Assembly (NCBI GenBank): GCA_011009095.1
Contig: VTPC01008452.1
Coordinates: forward strand, 1-64,000
Reading direction: 5' to 3'
DNA from: Ignelater luminosus
Taxonomy: Eukaryota; Arthropoda; Insecta; Coleoptera; Elateridae
DNA: 64,000 bases
Numbering within the stretch: position 1 is the first letter of the stretch; each line of letters begins with the position of its first letter. Position numbers and translations under genes: made by a program. The notes beneath the pieces were generated by a model. It did not search any database and had not been told where the DNA came from. It worked only from the letters and a program-made list of their open reading frames with translations. Below are positions 21,401-35,157 of this stretch, piece after piece.

Positions 21401-24400
21401 AAAGCAGATTGCTGGCTTCACTTTTTCATGTCTAATCAAAATTTTAGAAAATCTGATACCTTAGTTGAAGAGAAATTTGACAATGATACAAAGTTATTCA
21501 AGTCGCTACTATCAGCAAGCTTGAATGCTTGAACGCGTTATAACATGCGTGGCGTCACGGATTTCTTTATGGCAGAAAGTCGTTTGCACTTGATTCACCC
21601 TCGTAAATACAAAGAATGCAGACCATGGTATTTGATCAGAAAAGCTGTGGTGTACTTGTTCCAGCAAGTTCTTACAAAGGTAGTTTAGTTTCTTTTTCGT
21701 AAATATAAATACAAACAGTACTTGCTTAATGTATTTTAAAAATTGCAATACTAAAAAGTAATGAAAGGCATCTTTCAATTTTTCTAATTCAACCATCAAG
21801 TACGTGTTGGTACGGCACTGAGCAAAATGACAAAATCACAAAATCCAGAAACGTCTTAAAGGGTATTTTTTAGGTTTGATTTATTATTGGCTATTTTGCT
21901 ATTGTATACTAACTTCTAACGACAGCCTTGAAGTTTATACAATGATGAAAAATAAGCAAACCCTATTTTGATTATAATCCAAAGATTGAAGGAGATAACT
22001 AATTATGACACCACAATTTATTATTTATTGCATAGATTTGAATGGTTGACGGTAAACCTAAGCAACCTAAAGGGTCTAAATACTAAACGGAATAATTAAT
22101 ATCGTTTCCAACATTTGATATGATGCAATTTCAGAGACTCACTATTAAACGCAAGGCCTTGCTTACCTTAGTGTCTCATTTAGTTTTTCACTATAGATAT
22201 TTAAAGTTTTGCATGACAAAAGGTATCTTGCGTAATTATGATTTAAAAACTGGTAGAGATAATAAACAAACCCAAATCTCGATTTTATTTAAATTCAATA
22301 TCTTAACTATCTCCCGGTAATACTTCCTTGAATATCAGAATTATTCGCCGTAAGTAATGTAAAGATCTTCTTAAGTTTAATTTTGTAAAAATATTGTAAG
22401 CTTTATTAGAGTTCAAAGAAAATTAAGAGCCCAAGGCACGATACGATTATGATTATACTGCGACCATTATAAAGTGTAAAGAAGTGTTGTTTCTTACATT
22501 GTTGTTTATTTTATCTTATAATAATAAACAGGTATACAACTTGAAAAGAAGTTCAAAGAAGAATATTATATTTTATGATTATGATATACCTTCCTAATCA
22601 CTTTAGTATTATCTGCTTTAATTTATTTCAACTCTGAATTTCTTTCAAACAACCTGGACATTTATAAAAATTTTTGTTAAACTACTTTATGTAGTTATAA
22701 GTAAAAACTTTTAACTTTGTTACTTCACACAAACGCTTAAAGTTGATTGTACGTCAGTAAAGAATATTTTTCCAGAAGAGCTTAAATCTTCACATTTATT
22801 GACTGCTATGAATTTAACCTGCATAACTAATGAGGACGCGTGAAGGTAAAAAGCTACTTTTTCCATTTAAAATTCCGTTAAGTTGTTGGAAATTAAAATG
22901 CGTCTTAAACTAAAAAGAATCTCTCTAGAAAATATATTTCTTGCTATATTCTTGATTTAATAATAGAAGCTTTTCACTACGTTGTAACCTCAATTTAAAT
23001 AAATTCTCAATAGAGAAAAAAAGAAAACGTAAACAACGAATAATATATTGGTATAATATTCTATATTTATGTAGAGCTAATTTTATGATATTTTCCCTCA
23101 TATTTCATGTAGTATTTTGTAAAACCAAATAATTAGATATGAGTTTACAGGATTGCTTGTTAAAACAAAAGCGTATAATAACGCAACGTACACCAAGCCG
23201 CAGTATTCATTTAAAAACGTATAAAATCCATTCTAATTTGCGTTTAAATTAAGTTTAATTTTTTTTTACAAATCCATAACAATGTACATATTAGATTCAA
23301 ACCGGATTTTGCTATGTGTTTGTTAAATTTAAGTTTTTTAGTACAACAAATCAAATATTTATGAACACTATAGTCTACATTATGAGCATTACAGACCGGT
23401 TATAAAATAAATCAAACAAAACACAACCCATAATATTGGCAGAATATAAAAACGACAAAAACTTCTTTAGAAAATCAAATAAATAGAAACAATGAAATTA
23501 GATGGAAGGGCAAACAACAATGCTAAAATTGCTTTTTCCAAGAAAAACAAAATAAAGAAAACAAAGAGATCTACTAAATTAATAAATGTTCAAGACTTGC
23601 GTTAGTAATAAAAAGACAAAACGACCCAACCACTGAAAAAGTATCAAATTATTTCTTTTATACCTAGTTACGTATTATTACTATTATTATTGTTGTTATA
23701 ATATTAGGGTTACACAATTCACAACAAAGCTTTCCTTGTTTTCCTTAGGGATGCGGGAAATACCGGAACAGTAATCCAACGCATTTAATTACTTCTTATT
23801 CCAATCTTATTTTTATCTTTCTTAAAATTCCTACTCTTCGTTGAAAAAGAATCTCCAAGCTTCTAAAGCAATTACTCTTCTAAAACACTGATTTGTTTTA
23901 TCTTTATCACCGTCACACGATCTGGTACTTCTTAAGTTTAAGCAGCACTCTAGTCTATATATGTTATATTAGGGACAGTTTTTGAGAAATACGTTGATCT
24001 TGATGTATAGTTTTCTTATGTTTTACCTTGTTTCTCTATTTCCAAAAGTGTTTCGTGTTGTATTGCCTGGGTGGGTAAGAAAACTGGTCATTAACTCTCC
24101 TCATCTTCTTCACGCATTTGGGCTTGTCATCATTGCAAGACTTGAGACCTTTTGAATTTCTACTCTACGTGGGTTGTCAAGCTTGACTCTGTACTTTAGT
24201 TGGCTTCCTGCATTTGCTGAGTTACACAGGCCTGACTGCATTTCCAAATCTAACCAGTCAACACAAACACTTCACCTCGTAGCGAAAAATGCTGAGAAGA
24301 AGATTGCTTTTTCCATCCGTTTGTATCCAAGAAATTTTATCCTTAACTCCTAGTGTAGATAATTTCCCCCAACAACTAGAAAAACCACCAACAAGACTAT

Positions 24401-25017
24401 CCATCATCTAAGAAACACAGTCATTCACCACCAACTTCATTTACAACTGGAACTTTTAAGCCACCATCTCATCATTATATCAGCGCGTAACGAACATTCT
24501 CCATCGTAGTCTTCAACATCAATAATTGCCACTGCACTGTCAATGTCCCTTCCAATACTACATTCTCATCAAACAGCAAGGACCGCGTATTACCTATCCA
24601 ACAACCATCTTCACTCGACTCAAGTTTCTAAATGGTCCTCGTCTTGGCAGACACCAACCATGGAGACAATCTCCATTTCCTAAGTTGCGATCGTGTTTGC
24701 TCTGTCATCTCGATCATGAAGTTACTCTTTTTTCTAGTTGAACTTGTTCTACCAACGATAGAAGACTATTCTTCCCTCTGTACCGTTAATACTATTTTCT
24801 TCTTTGAAATTTCCTTGTCACTTCAATTGTCTTAGGTCCGTCAAGGTTTCTTTTGTATTTCTTCCATTGAATTCAATTCCAATTCAAAATTTTTATTTTT
24901 TGCTGCATTTCGTTTCCTGTTCAAATAGTCAACACCGGTTATTCTTATTATGGATTTATTCTTTCGAATGCAAATCATAGTTGTTTAATTTAATTTAAAA
25001 AGTTTTTCAACAATATA
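18461..25017. other. Long gene-free A+T-rich stretch
   Basis: No gene is recognised. A purine-rich tract at about 21060-21130 (repeated GAGAGA/GAAAG) is simple sequence. The open frames at 20674-20979 and 21512-21799 show no known motif. Confidence 0.5.
21060..21130 (+). repeat. Polypurine low-complexity tract
   Basis: The tract is dominated by GA and GAAA units such as AGGAAGAGAGAAAGGGAGAG. It creates spurious serine- and leucine-rich frames on the minus strand. Confidence 0.7.
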
Positions 25018-25740
25018 CAGCGTGTGTGAAAAACTGCTTGACAAATAGAAGACTTTGTTAATATTGATTTTTTCCATAAAAGGTCACCTCTTCTTGAAAG
25101 TTTTGCTTCCAACCAAATGACATACTGTACTGAATTGCTTTATCATATACAGGATATGCAAAAAAACTAACCAAAATCATTTTCTTAAATGCAGAGTATT
25201 GGGGTATGCCACAGAAAAAATGATTGAGTGAATTCTGAATGACTAGGCAAGTAACTTTTCTAAGGGGACCTGTGGTCGATTCGTCTTGGTTAGGAAGACT
25301 TTCGGCCGCATCGTCCTTGTTTGTCAAAACATCAAAAAGCTTTATTAAAAGAAGTTTACTTGATAGCTGAGATGCCTTATGTCAGAAGAAAAACAAAAAG
25401 ATACTTGAAACTCGACTTAGCTACAGATTACAGTATAATCAGAAGTAGTTTTGAAACATCCAGAAAGCATTTTCCTAAGACTCGTCTTAATAAAATCTTT
25501 GATACTATAGCAAACAACGACGATGAAGCCAAAAGCTTGAGTGTATACAAAGAATACTCGTCTAGTCATCAGAAATCCACCATATCATATTTTTGGTAGC
25601 ATTCGTCATCACTTCGCATTTAAGAAAATAATTTTGGTTAGTTTTTTGCAAATCCTGTGTATGATAAAGCAATTGTTAGGGTACAGTTTTTCATTTAATA
25701 AAGTTTTCCATTTATCAAGCAATTTTTTACACACACTGTG
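25016..25740. mobile_element. Foldback-type element with ~250-330-bp inverted arms
   Basis: The segment 25018-25738 (721 bp) is close to palindromic. The left arm is about 25018-25350 and the right arm about 25483-25738, with a loop of about 130 bp. The outer 45 bp pair at 37 positions and begin CAG(C/T)GTGTGTG. A second well-matched block pairs 25133-25195 with 25617-25675 (ATTGCTTTATCATAYACAGG on the arm strand). A third pairs roughly 25236-25350 with 25483-25572. The left arm holds about 50 bp absent from the right. The left end abuts TA and the right end TG, consistent with a decayed TA duplication of a Tc1/mariner-type non-autonomous element. No transposase is encoded; open frames inside (25058-25327 minus, 25321-25599 plus) come from the arms. 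Confidence 0.8.
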
Positions 25741-28700
25741 GAGTATGATACAGGTATCAAGATCCTAAAAATAGAGCTACTACCAATATCTTTGGGATAT
25801 TCGATCATGTTATGATAAAGGAATACTGGAGAGATAGTAGCTAAGCAAGAGGGTTTTACTAAGAGTCGTTTAGAAGAGGTAGTAAAAGGAGTGTTTTTTC
25901 TAATAGTCGCTTTTTGGCTCGCTTCCAACGTCAAGGCATTTAACAGTTCTTTATTTCTGGGTGGCTTAATGTTGGGTTTCAAAAATCGTTTTTCAGAGCA
26001 TTTTTTTCCGACGTGTCATTTTTGTCATATGTAACCTGGTACATATTTTCAAATAATAAGTAAAAACATACGACGCAAGATACGATCAAATACTCAAAGG
26101 CAATGCGAAGTGAAATATTGTTACACAAATCGTAAAATAATAAATATAAAAGTTTAAAACAAAGCAATATTTTCATCTGAACAATTAGCTTTCTTCAACA
26201 AAAAACATTTCTGCTTTAATATTATGCTCAGCTGCTTGGAATACAAAAACCGAATTTAATTACTTAAAGGAAAAAGTCAAAAGAGAGGAATGTAATTGCT
26301 AGCCTTGTAAATATCAAAATGTCGATAAAATCTTTTTGGAATTATGGAACTGGACATTTTGTGCATTACTCTGCAATACAGTAGTTGATCAAAGAGAAAT
26401 ACTGTGAAAAGTCATTACGTTGATCACTTATAAAAAAGCAATTAGGAATGTTGAAACGTAGAATTAAAATTTTCCCTATTCCACATTCACATGATATTTT
26501 AAAAAGATAGTAAAATCAATATTGTGTGTGTTAAAAGTGTAAACAAATATTATAAGTTGAAATTTATAAAGAAAAGTACTAAAAAGTAATTAAGTCAAGT
26601 TTGGTTTGTTTGAGAAAATTTCCGTTTCAGAATCTAAATTTCTCTACAAAGTGTAAGAGTGTAAGTGCTATCAAGCAAGAAACTAGACATGTCTCGTCTT
26701 TACATGGAGAACATTATCATAAATAGGATAAAACAAAAGTACACTTTCGTGTTTTCGAGTAAATAACCTGACAGTGCTTAAAGGAAGCACTTAACATGAA
26801 TGTATTTTAACATCACTTTACCGATCATTATTCAACTTTAGATAATCTGACTAGTTTTCACCTTTCAGAATATTTTTTTAGCAATAAATAATTTAAACAA
26901 TCCGGGTCCACGTTACGATATAGTATCTCAACAACAGCTTATCTAGAATATCTTGGCTGTTATCTAAATAGCCATCGTTCAAAATGAAGGGCGTATTCGT
27001 TTTTTTTCTGATAGTGATCAATATGTAAATAAAGTACACCATTAGATTTAAAAGTAAATTCGTATAAAATAAAACCCGCGTACAATAGAAGCAAAAGGTG
27101 TTTTTTGTGTTACCTATATTAGAATATGCGAAAATGGGGCTAAAAGAAATTAAATGGAACGAAACCACTCACGGAATCTAATAAATAACGTTTCGATTGA
27201 AGTGGTGGACGTTTCCAGAATGAAAGAGATCACTTAATACATCTAGTGACATCTATGTATATCCTGTTACAAAAGATATAGTGCGGCTATTAATTTAAAA
27301 TTATTTCACACTTCTGATAAACCAAAATCAATTTTGGTTACGCATTGGCCTGAAATGGTCTCAATGAAGCTTGTGACAAAGATAAATTGGTTTCATACAG
27401 AATAATAACAGGTGGTAAAACTTCAATTGTTCAAGACAGACGTAAAGAATTTCTATTACCAATGAAACAATTTCCTTGAGTCCTCTTTATGCTTTACAGT
27501 TTGTTCCACTCATGATCAATTTTTGTTTCAAAAAAGAGCAATCATTGATTCTTCTTGTGGATAAAATTCCGATTTAGAATTTCAATTTTTTCGTTTCAAT
27601 ATAGAGAGAAAAGTTTCCTAAAGTGTTCCGAATTTTAAAATTTAAGTGTCTCCTTTACGCTATCGAGCATTACCCCGGATAAGTCTGAGGTATGGACTCC
27701 AAGGGATCGTAATCTCTTCATTTTCTCAGTTATAAAACATTTATACTGCCAAAAATTTCCTGCATGCGTACTACCGCAGAGAGGTAAGATAAGTATAAAA
27801 ATAAATCACTAAGCTGCAGAAGCTTATTATTATTCCTTTCCTTATATTATGTAGTATGACGTTATTTTAACCAACAAATTTTATTTTTCACTATGGTAAA
27901 TTGATTTTCTATTTTTAACGCAGAAATTGTTGTAAATAACTTATTTAATTATTAGCAAAATCTGAATATTAAATCCACCTCAAAAATACCCATAAATTTG
28001 AATGTGTAATCAGAGCCCTGAGCAAAACAGATGAAGCAAAATTGATTTTGAAAATCTCGAATGAAAATTATTATTAGTAGATGGCAACGGAAAGAAAGCG
28101 AAACCAAAGAAATAAATTTTCAAATCAGACTAATTCTCTGTTTCTGTTATTGCGGATGAGATAACATGGACTCGAGGGCCTTAAAAAGATTTATTGTGAA
28201 ACCCTCACCTGTAGAGTAGAATTAACGTTTTTGTTAATTTATAAATTTTGTTCAACAGAAGTTTCTAATTTATTTGTTCTTGTATTTTTTTTCTTTCTGT
28301 AATTACAATACTCAAATCTACATTTATCAAAAAAAGATTTAGTATCCCAGACGTACATTGAAACTAAATAAGAATTTAGTACCCACAGTTTGTCGGGTTA
28401 TAAAACACAACAATGTGTTACTTTGAAAGTAAGTAATATAAAAAGAATATTTCTGGAGGAAAAGTTGCAAGGCCTACTGAAAATATTGTTTTCTCAAATT
28501 TAAAAAAGTTTTTTTATCAGGTTTAATCTCGAAGTGTCTGTCGCTATTTGTAACGTCATCGTTTAAAATTCCAGTCATGCTTATCGCCCTTGCAACAATC
28601 TTGTTATAGGGATAATTGAACGTTTAGCGTTGGTTTAATAACGATCTTAGGAAAAAATTTATGAATGATCTACGGTACGTTTTAAATAAAGAAAAGAAAT

Positions 28701-30359
28701 TTTTACTGAAATGGTTTATGGTTTGAGAGTTATTTTTTACTTTACATTAAAACTCCATCATCCAATCATAGTTACATTCCATAATTTTGAAAATGCAATA
28801 AATAAAAGCATACAAAAAAGGAACATAATAGATAATAATGCTACATAAAATAATTTAATCTGATATAATTCAAATATTTAGAAAATATATGGTCTTCCTA
28901 AATTACCTAAAGATGGTGTTCCTTTGGGACCAATAATTAGAAATGTACAGTTACCCACGTACAATTTATCTGGATTTCTACCAGATATCTTAAGAAATAT
29001 AGCAGGTTGGACTATTTATCATATAAAGAACACACATAGACTTTTCACAAACTCATAAAAAATATTCTTATTCCTAAACAGTATAATTTAATAAACCTGA
29101 ATGTAGTCTTCACATTTATTAATATTTTAGTAACCTCTTTGATTATGAAAAGAATCAAATTATAGAGCGGAATAAAATAACACACAAAGACAAAATATTT
29201 AAATGCGAGTAAATTAACCTCAAAATCGAATTGTTTTCGATGCAATCTCGATTGATCTTGATCGATTGATCAGTTTATCTTAATAGAATGAAACTGCAAT
29301 AAGAAAGTTCTTCAAACTGAGAATTTTAGGATTAGTAACAAATCTGCAGCGCATTTACAAGGTTTACCTGTAGAACAAAGTTGCACAATAGAGTTTAGTA
29401 CTTTTATACCATTATGGTGCCTAATCAATGGGAAGGGTAACTCCATGTGCTTGTGAGTAAAATCTCGTATTCTATCAAAATCGCACACGGTTAACCAATT
29501 TTCGAATTTAGAATTCTATTCACTTATTTCAAGCGAGTCCGCAAATTAATTTTCGCATATTTAATTTTCAGATATGTTTCTAGCTGTCTTCATAGATGGA
29601 AACGATTGTAGGCACACCAGCTTTTCACTTTTTCTAGATTCTACATATTCAATAAAATAGTGTTGAAATGTTGATAGTTTAGAGTGAGCAAATTTGATTC
29701 CCTACAGGGCTACCTTTCAGGCAAGACCCCTGAGTTCCAAGCCTTGATCGTCAAGATTCTTGCGTGACCAACTGGAATTTTTTATAAATCAAATAAGAAA
29801 AACTTTAAGAAGATAATTGGAGTGCTCAAATGGTTAATGTGGTACCTGCAACTTTTTGGCTTTTTCATTCTTGAAAACCTGTAATCAAGATAAGATATGT
29901 TTGCAATAAACTGCAAAAAGACTGGGATGCGGTTGCTTTGATTCTACCGGTCGGTTTCGGCATGATATATAGTAACATTTACACAAACAGTGAAGTGGGA
30001 AATGTCGTCCGCTGATCTTACAAGTTGAAGCTGAATCTTTTCAAATTTCAATTGCTCGCATCAGGCGCCTCCTGCGTCCCCAAGTACCGCAAGACTTTTA
30101 GGGACCTTACTAATGCCAATAATGCTTGTTATTTCTGGTAGGGAAGCCTTAAATTGTCTCAGATAATCAAATTCAGGTCAAGGAGGGACAGAGGTAAGTT
30201 CAAGGTTACCTACTGATTTATAAATCGCAGAAGACGTTTTAAATACTCAAAACAAGGCAAATTCTGTTCCTCTATTTGAGCATTTTTAAAAGACAAATAA
30301 TACCTTTCAGGGATATACGTATTTGGTCATGGTTCAGGCTTTGCTGTACTTGAGCTGCA
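25741..30359. other. Long gene-free A+T-rich stretch
   Basis: I see no gene, RNA gene or mobile-element end here. Short open frames lack motifs, and composition is uniformly A+T-rich. Confidence 0.5.
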
Positions 30360-30730
30360 TCGCTCCGAGAGCCCAACCTATACTGCTCGAGCCCGCCGTG
30401 GACCGCCCGTCCAATTACCTCGCCTAAATAAAAGGGCTACCATGGGGCTTCTATGGATGCGAAGCCTTTGGCAAAGGAGCCAACTGCTTCACCCGGCGCT
30501 ATTATTCGGATCCTTCCTACGTAGATACTCTGGTCGACCGGCGGCTAGATGTTAGGCACGATATGCTAACCCAGGCCGCTCGGGTCAGAGCGAAAGACGG
30601 GCGAGAAACGTCGGGGGAGAGCAACCGGGAAAGGAGAAGAGGTGACGCGGGTGGCGGATGGACGGGGGGGTTTGGTTGGCTGCCTTGGAGGGCCAGGATC
30701 GGGGTGTGGAGAAAGGAGGCGTTAAATAGG
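30360..30730 (+). other. Isolated GC-rich block with an open frame of ~108 codons, unidentified
   Basis: This block is sharply richer in G, C and CpG than everything around it. On the plus strand one frame is open from just after the TAA near 30426 to the TAG ending at 30754. It reads through GFYGCEAFGKGANCFTRRYY, then SDPSYVDTLVDRRLDVRHDM, and finishes with an Arg/Gly-rich tail. There is no ATG before 30563. I do not recognise the peptide. It could be an exon, the tail of a degenerate GC-rich retroelement frame, or transferred sequence. The open frame alone is weak evidence because GC-rich DNA has few stops. Confidence 0.3.
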
Positions 30731-30743
30731 ATAAAAATAAGAA

Positions 30744-30892
30744 GGGATACATAGGACAATAATAGGGAGGGCAGAGTATTAGGATAATTAGGAGCAAATA
30801 GGATACATAGGTAATAGGGAGGGTAGAAGGCTAGGGCAGAGGGGATACATAGGACAATAATAGAGAGGACAGAGTATTAGGATAATTAGGGA
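30744..30892 (+). repeat. Direct repeat pair, period 98 bp
   Basis: The block starting GGGATACATAGGACAATAAT at 30744 recurs at 30842 with few changes over about 48 bp, ending GTATTAGGATAATTAGG in both. It lies on the 3' flank of the GC-rich block and may be part of the same repeat or a short tandem duplication. Confidence 0.75.
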
Positions 30893-31861
30893 AGTGGCAA
30901 GTAGGCGAAAATTAACATAAATAGGGAAGTAACACATCAAGGACCAATCCAGCATAGACCAGCCTAATAAAGAAAAGTGCGAAGTGGCGAACGGTTAAAA
31001 GTGACGATAATAAATAAATATTAACAAAGGATGTAGTACCGTATGGTAGAGCATCCTCTGTGACAAATCAGTGTGACTCAGAAGCAGTCATACAAATACC
31101 AAATTCACATGTACTTGAGCTGCGACCAGTACAGCTGATCATGTGCGCCGATTTAGGCAAAATTAGTTAAATTTGGAATTCCAGGTTAAATTTGTTATTT
31201 GGTCATGTCGCGTGTTTACGGAAATAAAATCATTTTGGGCCCCATCTGTCTCCGACACTATAGCTAATCTGCTTGACAGTGAGTTCTAAGTCGTTTATTT
31301 CATTTTTGGTTTACGTTGGCTATCTCTTGATGATTAGTTATAGACAATCGTTACAAAAGAATGCATTGAAGTTCATGCCTATTGAGTCATTTTTTCCTTT
31401 AAGAAACATATTTTACTAAACATATAATAATCTAGGCGGTTTTAAGGAGATTTTTATTGTATCCTGCTTGCGTAAAACATGGAGGATATTGCAAGAAATC
31501 AATTAATTTCATAGAATATTTCAGCATTCAGGAAAAGATTGAGAATGGGATTTAAGCATTTTAGACCTAATTATTTACATATTCGTAGTCGTTCTGGTTT
31601 CGACTTGAATTCTTTAGTTAAATGCAATAAACAATTGTCTTGTTTACAAATAGAGATAATTGCAGCTTCCAGCTACAGTTTCAGGCTTGTTATGCCTTCA
31701 CAAGCGACATGTGGAAAATTTATTTTTCTTCGTCTCTTACCGAGAAAAGCAGTTTTACTATCTTCAACTATCTTTTAATTAATTATGTAGATGGCAAACC
31801 TATAGAGAATGAACTGCCCTATGAAACGTTTGAATCTCTAGAATTCAATTAAAATAGCCTT
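30893..31861. other. No gene recognised
   Basis: This is A+T-rich sequence. The open frames at 31539-31778 and 31640-31852 overlap in different frames, have no known motif, and lead into the repeat copy that follows. Confidence 0.45.
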
Positions 31862-32140
31862 GGGCAAGCCTCGTGGGAGATCGAGAATTTCTAAAGTATA
31901 CAGTTAGCAAGGTTAGATGTAGTTTGATTAAAAACAATCCAGAAACTAAGACTTAGTAAGGGTTATCTCCTCTTTGAAACCTTGGTTTCACGAATTAATT
32001 ACCTTTGGGCATAGAAGTTTACACCTGAATAGAAGTTGTTTCAGATCTTACATCCGTGCTTTCCATTTGTCAAAGAGGCTTAGAAGTTGACTAGCGATGC
32101 AGACCGTCATTTCTAATACCAAAAGTGATGTTATAGCTAA
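31862..32140 (+). repeat. Unclassified dispersed repeat, copy A
   Basis: This stretch aligns in the same orientation with 35158-35400. Shared landmarks are CAGTTAGCAAG (31901 and 35192), TTTACACCT followed by an AGAA/ATAAA block and TCTTACAT, and GTTGACTAGC (32086 and about 35338). Divergence is considerable and copy B is about 40 bp shorter in the middle. Similarity probably extends upstream by some 60 bp. No ends or coding motifs identify the family. Confidence 0.6.
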
Positions 32141-35100
32141 GATCTGGGGTCAAAAGCTTTAAAAAATTAATTTCCTGGTAATGGACTATTCTCAGATGTT
32201 TGATCGATATTGCCAGGAGCTGGGTTAAAGAGGAAGAGACGCGTTTCTGCTTGGTCGACAACAAACAGAAAATCTGATGCTTTACTAATACAAGCAGCCA
32301 AGATTATTGCTGTATATAACGCACCTCCTACCCCAGACTATTGGGTGCTTCTAGCATTTAATGTGTAAGCATCAAATTTCCAAATGAGCAATGTCCTAGT
32401 TGACTCTCTTTGATTATTTTTAAATAGCTGTTTGTAAAGTTATACCTGTTTTCGACTTTATATCAATAATTTATTAGAAAAGTAACCTACCAATGGAAGT
32501 TGTGCGAAAACCCATTTCTCTCAGCTAATTTTAATCGTAAATTTTATAAGTACTAAGAGGATATAAAACTGAACTGGGCTTCAAGGGTATAATACCAAAC
32601 GCATTTAATTTTTTAGTTTGTTCATTTATAATGCAATGAATTTATGTTACTTTAGTTTTATTGCACACAACTTGCACCATATGTTTTTCTTTTTTTTAAT
32701 GGTTTATGGCTGTGAGTTTTATTTTGGGTTATACCTGTTTACACTCTTGTAAACTAAATAAATAAATAAATGATATATTGATATACAAAAGTGGTGATCA
32801 TTTCTGATAAGTTTTATATTGGTCTTGTCTTTTGTATAAATGTTCTGAAAAAATTTATTTTTTGCATCTTAATCTGTTTGATAATACCAAATAAAATAGT
32901 ATTTGTTATCATTAAATCCATTTTTACATAAACCAATTATTATGGAAAATCTAAATCCAAAAAGAACAAAGAAAAACCTAGAATCGACCAATTTATATGT
33001 TTTCTTATTGAGATTCGTTCTTTTAAAGTCACATTAAATTCAATGTCTCAGAAATTACAACGTGACCTTCTTTTTAGTATCAATAAAAGTTATTCGAAAC
33101 TAAACAAAACAAAGACGGTATCGTTAAGGAATCATAAAGAGTTTTTTTTATGTTCCTGAATATAATCAGATTTAAATTTTCTGATAGTGACAACCGATGC
33201 GAATTTAAAATGAAGTTGCTATTTAGAAGTAAAAGTTCATTTGCTTAAAAAAATTGAAAATAAACTTACCTTGGTATTTTTAAAAATAGCTTAAATGTAA
33301 GAAAAACTCGAAATGCTACGAAAATATTAAGGAAATCAGTAAAATCAAATAACCAATAAATATCTCCTGTCTACAATATTATTCAATTTGATTACCGAGA
33401 GAACCCATCCAGGACATTCCTTCGGGATTACTGATTTGTTGAGATAGGGTAAGGTTAACTCGAAAGCTTGTATTAGTTACTAAAACCAGTTATGCTGGTG
33501 GACAATTTGTACCAAAAACTTTACCAGGCAAAACTTTAACTATTCAATTTACCTAAACTAACTTCGTGTTTATTATTGAATAATAAGGTTAACACCTATT
33601 TCAATTTGCAGACACTTAATCAATATACACGACGTTCACTTGTGAAATATGACTTTAAAATTGTAACTGAATTATTTACAAACCACTTTTTGAATTTCAT
33701 AAAAGAAGGCGAAAGGTTAAATGAAAATGTATACCAAGGGAACTAGTAGCTTTAATAAAACATCATACACTAAATTGAAACTTGAAAGCTTACGGTACGC
33801 TCCATTCTACGTGATTTTAAGTGCTCTTCTAATAGTTTTATATTTAATAAAAAAAGAGAAATACTCTTGGAAAGAGTTTTAAAAGAGCACCGTTAGAGGA
33901 TCTCTTGTGATTGTTATTTTTATTATTTAACTAATGGTACTTTTTAAAGGGCCCGTTTAAGTTAAAAGTTACTGCTGTTTGCACATGCATCTCATGACGT
34001 GTATAAAGCATCTGGAATGTTTCGGTGTTTATTTAACTTTTAATAAATTTTATAGTGCATATAAATGTGCTGCTTTTTAAGTGACTCAGTGCATAAATAA
34101 CACATTTTGCAAGGATCTTACTTAACATGAAAATGCCCAACTTTAAATTAAATTCTGGTTAGACAACCTTATGACTTACCATAAAACTTTATATTTTCGC
34201 ATTCATGAACTCAATATTTAAAATTTTAGTTTTTAAATGTCCACTAATACATAACAGTGCTGCTCAATAACTTTTAGGGCAGAAGCATTTAAGTCTGGAA
34301 ATTCATAGATATCGCTCAAGAATAGAGTGAATGCCTCAAGTAATGGAAGTCAAAACTTAATGAAATGTGAATCTTGAAGGTACTTCACGATTTACGTAAT
34401 TAATCATCAAAGTCATTTCTGATTCTTGAGACATTTCAAGCAAAATAGGAATCACCACTCCGCGGTTTATAATTTAGACGCAATCCAGGTTTCGACAATA
34501 GAAACAATACGATCAAATAACAATTTGACTTTTTTTTTAACTGGCATTGACCAAACCGCTTTGGAAATAGTATCTAAAGATATCAAATATGATGGATGTG
34601 CGAAACGATTTTACGTGCACTGCCAAATTGATGGACAGTAACCATCGCATCATTTTGTTGTTTTTAGGCACTGTTGTCATGTCGGATAGCAGAAGGTTTC
34701 TGATTCCAAATGCAAAAGACCTAAAAGACGTTAACGCTAGACATTATGAACTAACTGTATGGTCTATCATCATCTGTGTCCCATTCTGCTTTGAAATAGT
34801 ATTTTGAAAGTTTCGAATTTATCTGTTCTTGTTCTATTATTTCATTCTTCTATTTTTCTTTTTCACATCTTATTCGTTGGTATGGTGATGGATGATCTCT
34901 TATCTAGACTTGCCAATCAATTAAGTTATTTTGTTCGACTTATGAGCTTAATAAGTAAATTACACTATTCCAACAGTTACTAGAAATAGATACAGATTTT
35001 CTCAAGATCAGAGACTTCAACCTAAATCTTCCTAGAGGTGTGGAGCTAAAGCATTGCTTTATTTTTATTATCTGTATTTCTGCATGTGGCAATTCTAAAA

Positions 35101-35157
35101 TCAGTGGCCGTTTAATAAAATATTTAAGTACCTTAGGATTCATTTAAGGTGACCTTC
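32141..35157. other. Gene-free A+T-rich stretch
   Basis: No coding region is recognised. There is a short (AAAT)n tract near 32755-32772. The open frames at 34426-34641 and 34589-34807 have no motif support. Confidence 0.5.

Noticed and set aside
25321-25599. A 92-residue plus-strand open frame
   Set aside because: It spans the loop and right arm of the 25-kb inverted repeat, shows no domain, and begins at a non-ATG codon.
27640-27740. Minus-strand peptide MKRLRSLGVHTSDLSGVM with retroelement gag-like flavour
   Set aside because: It is only 28 codons long with no supporting context.
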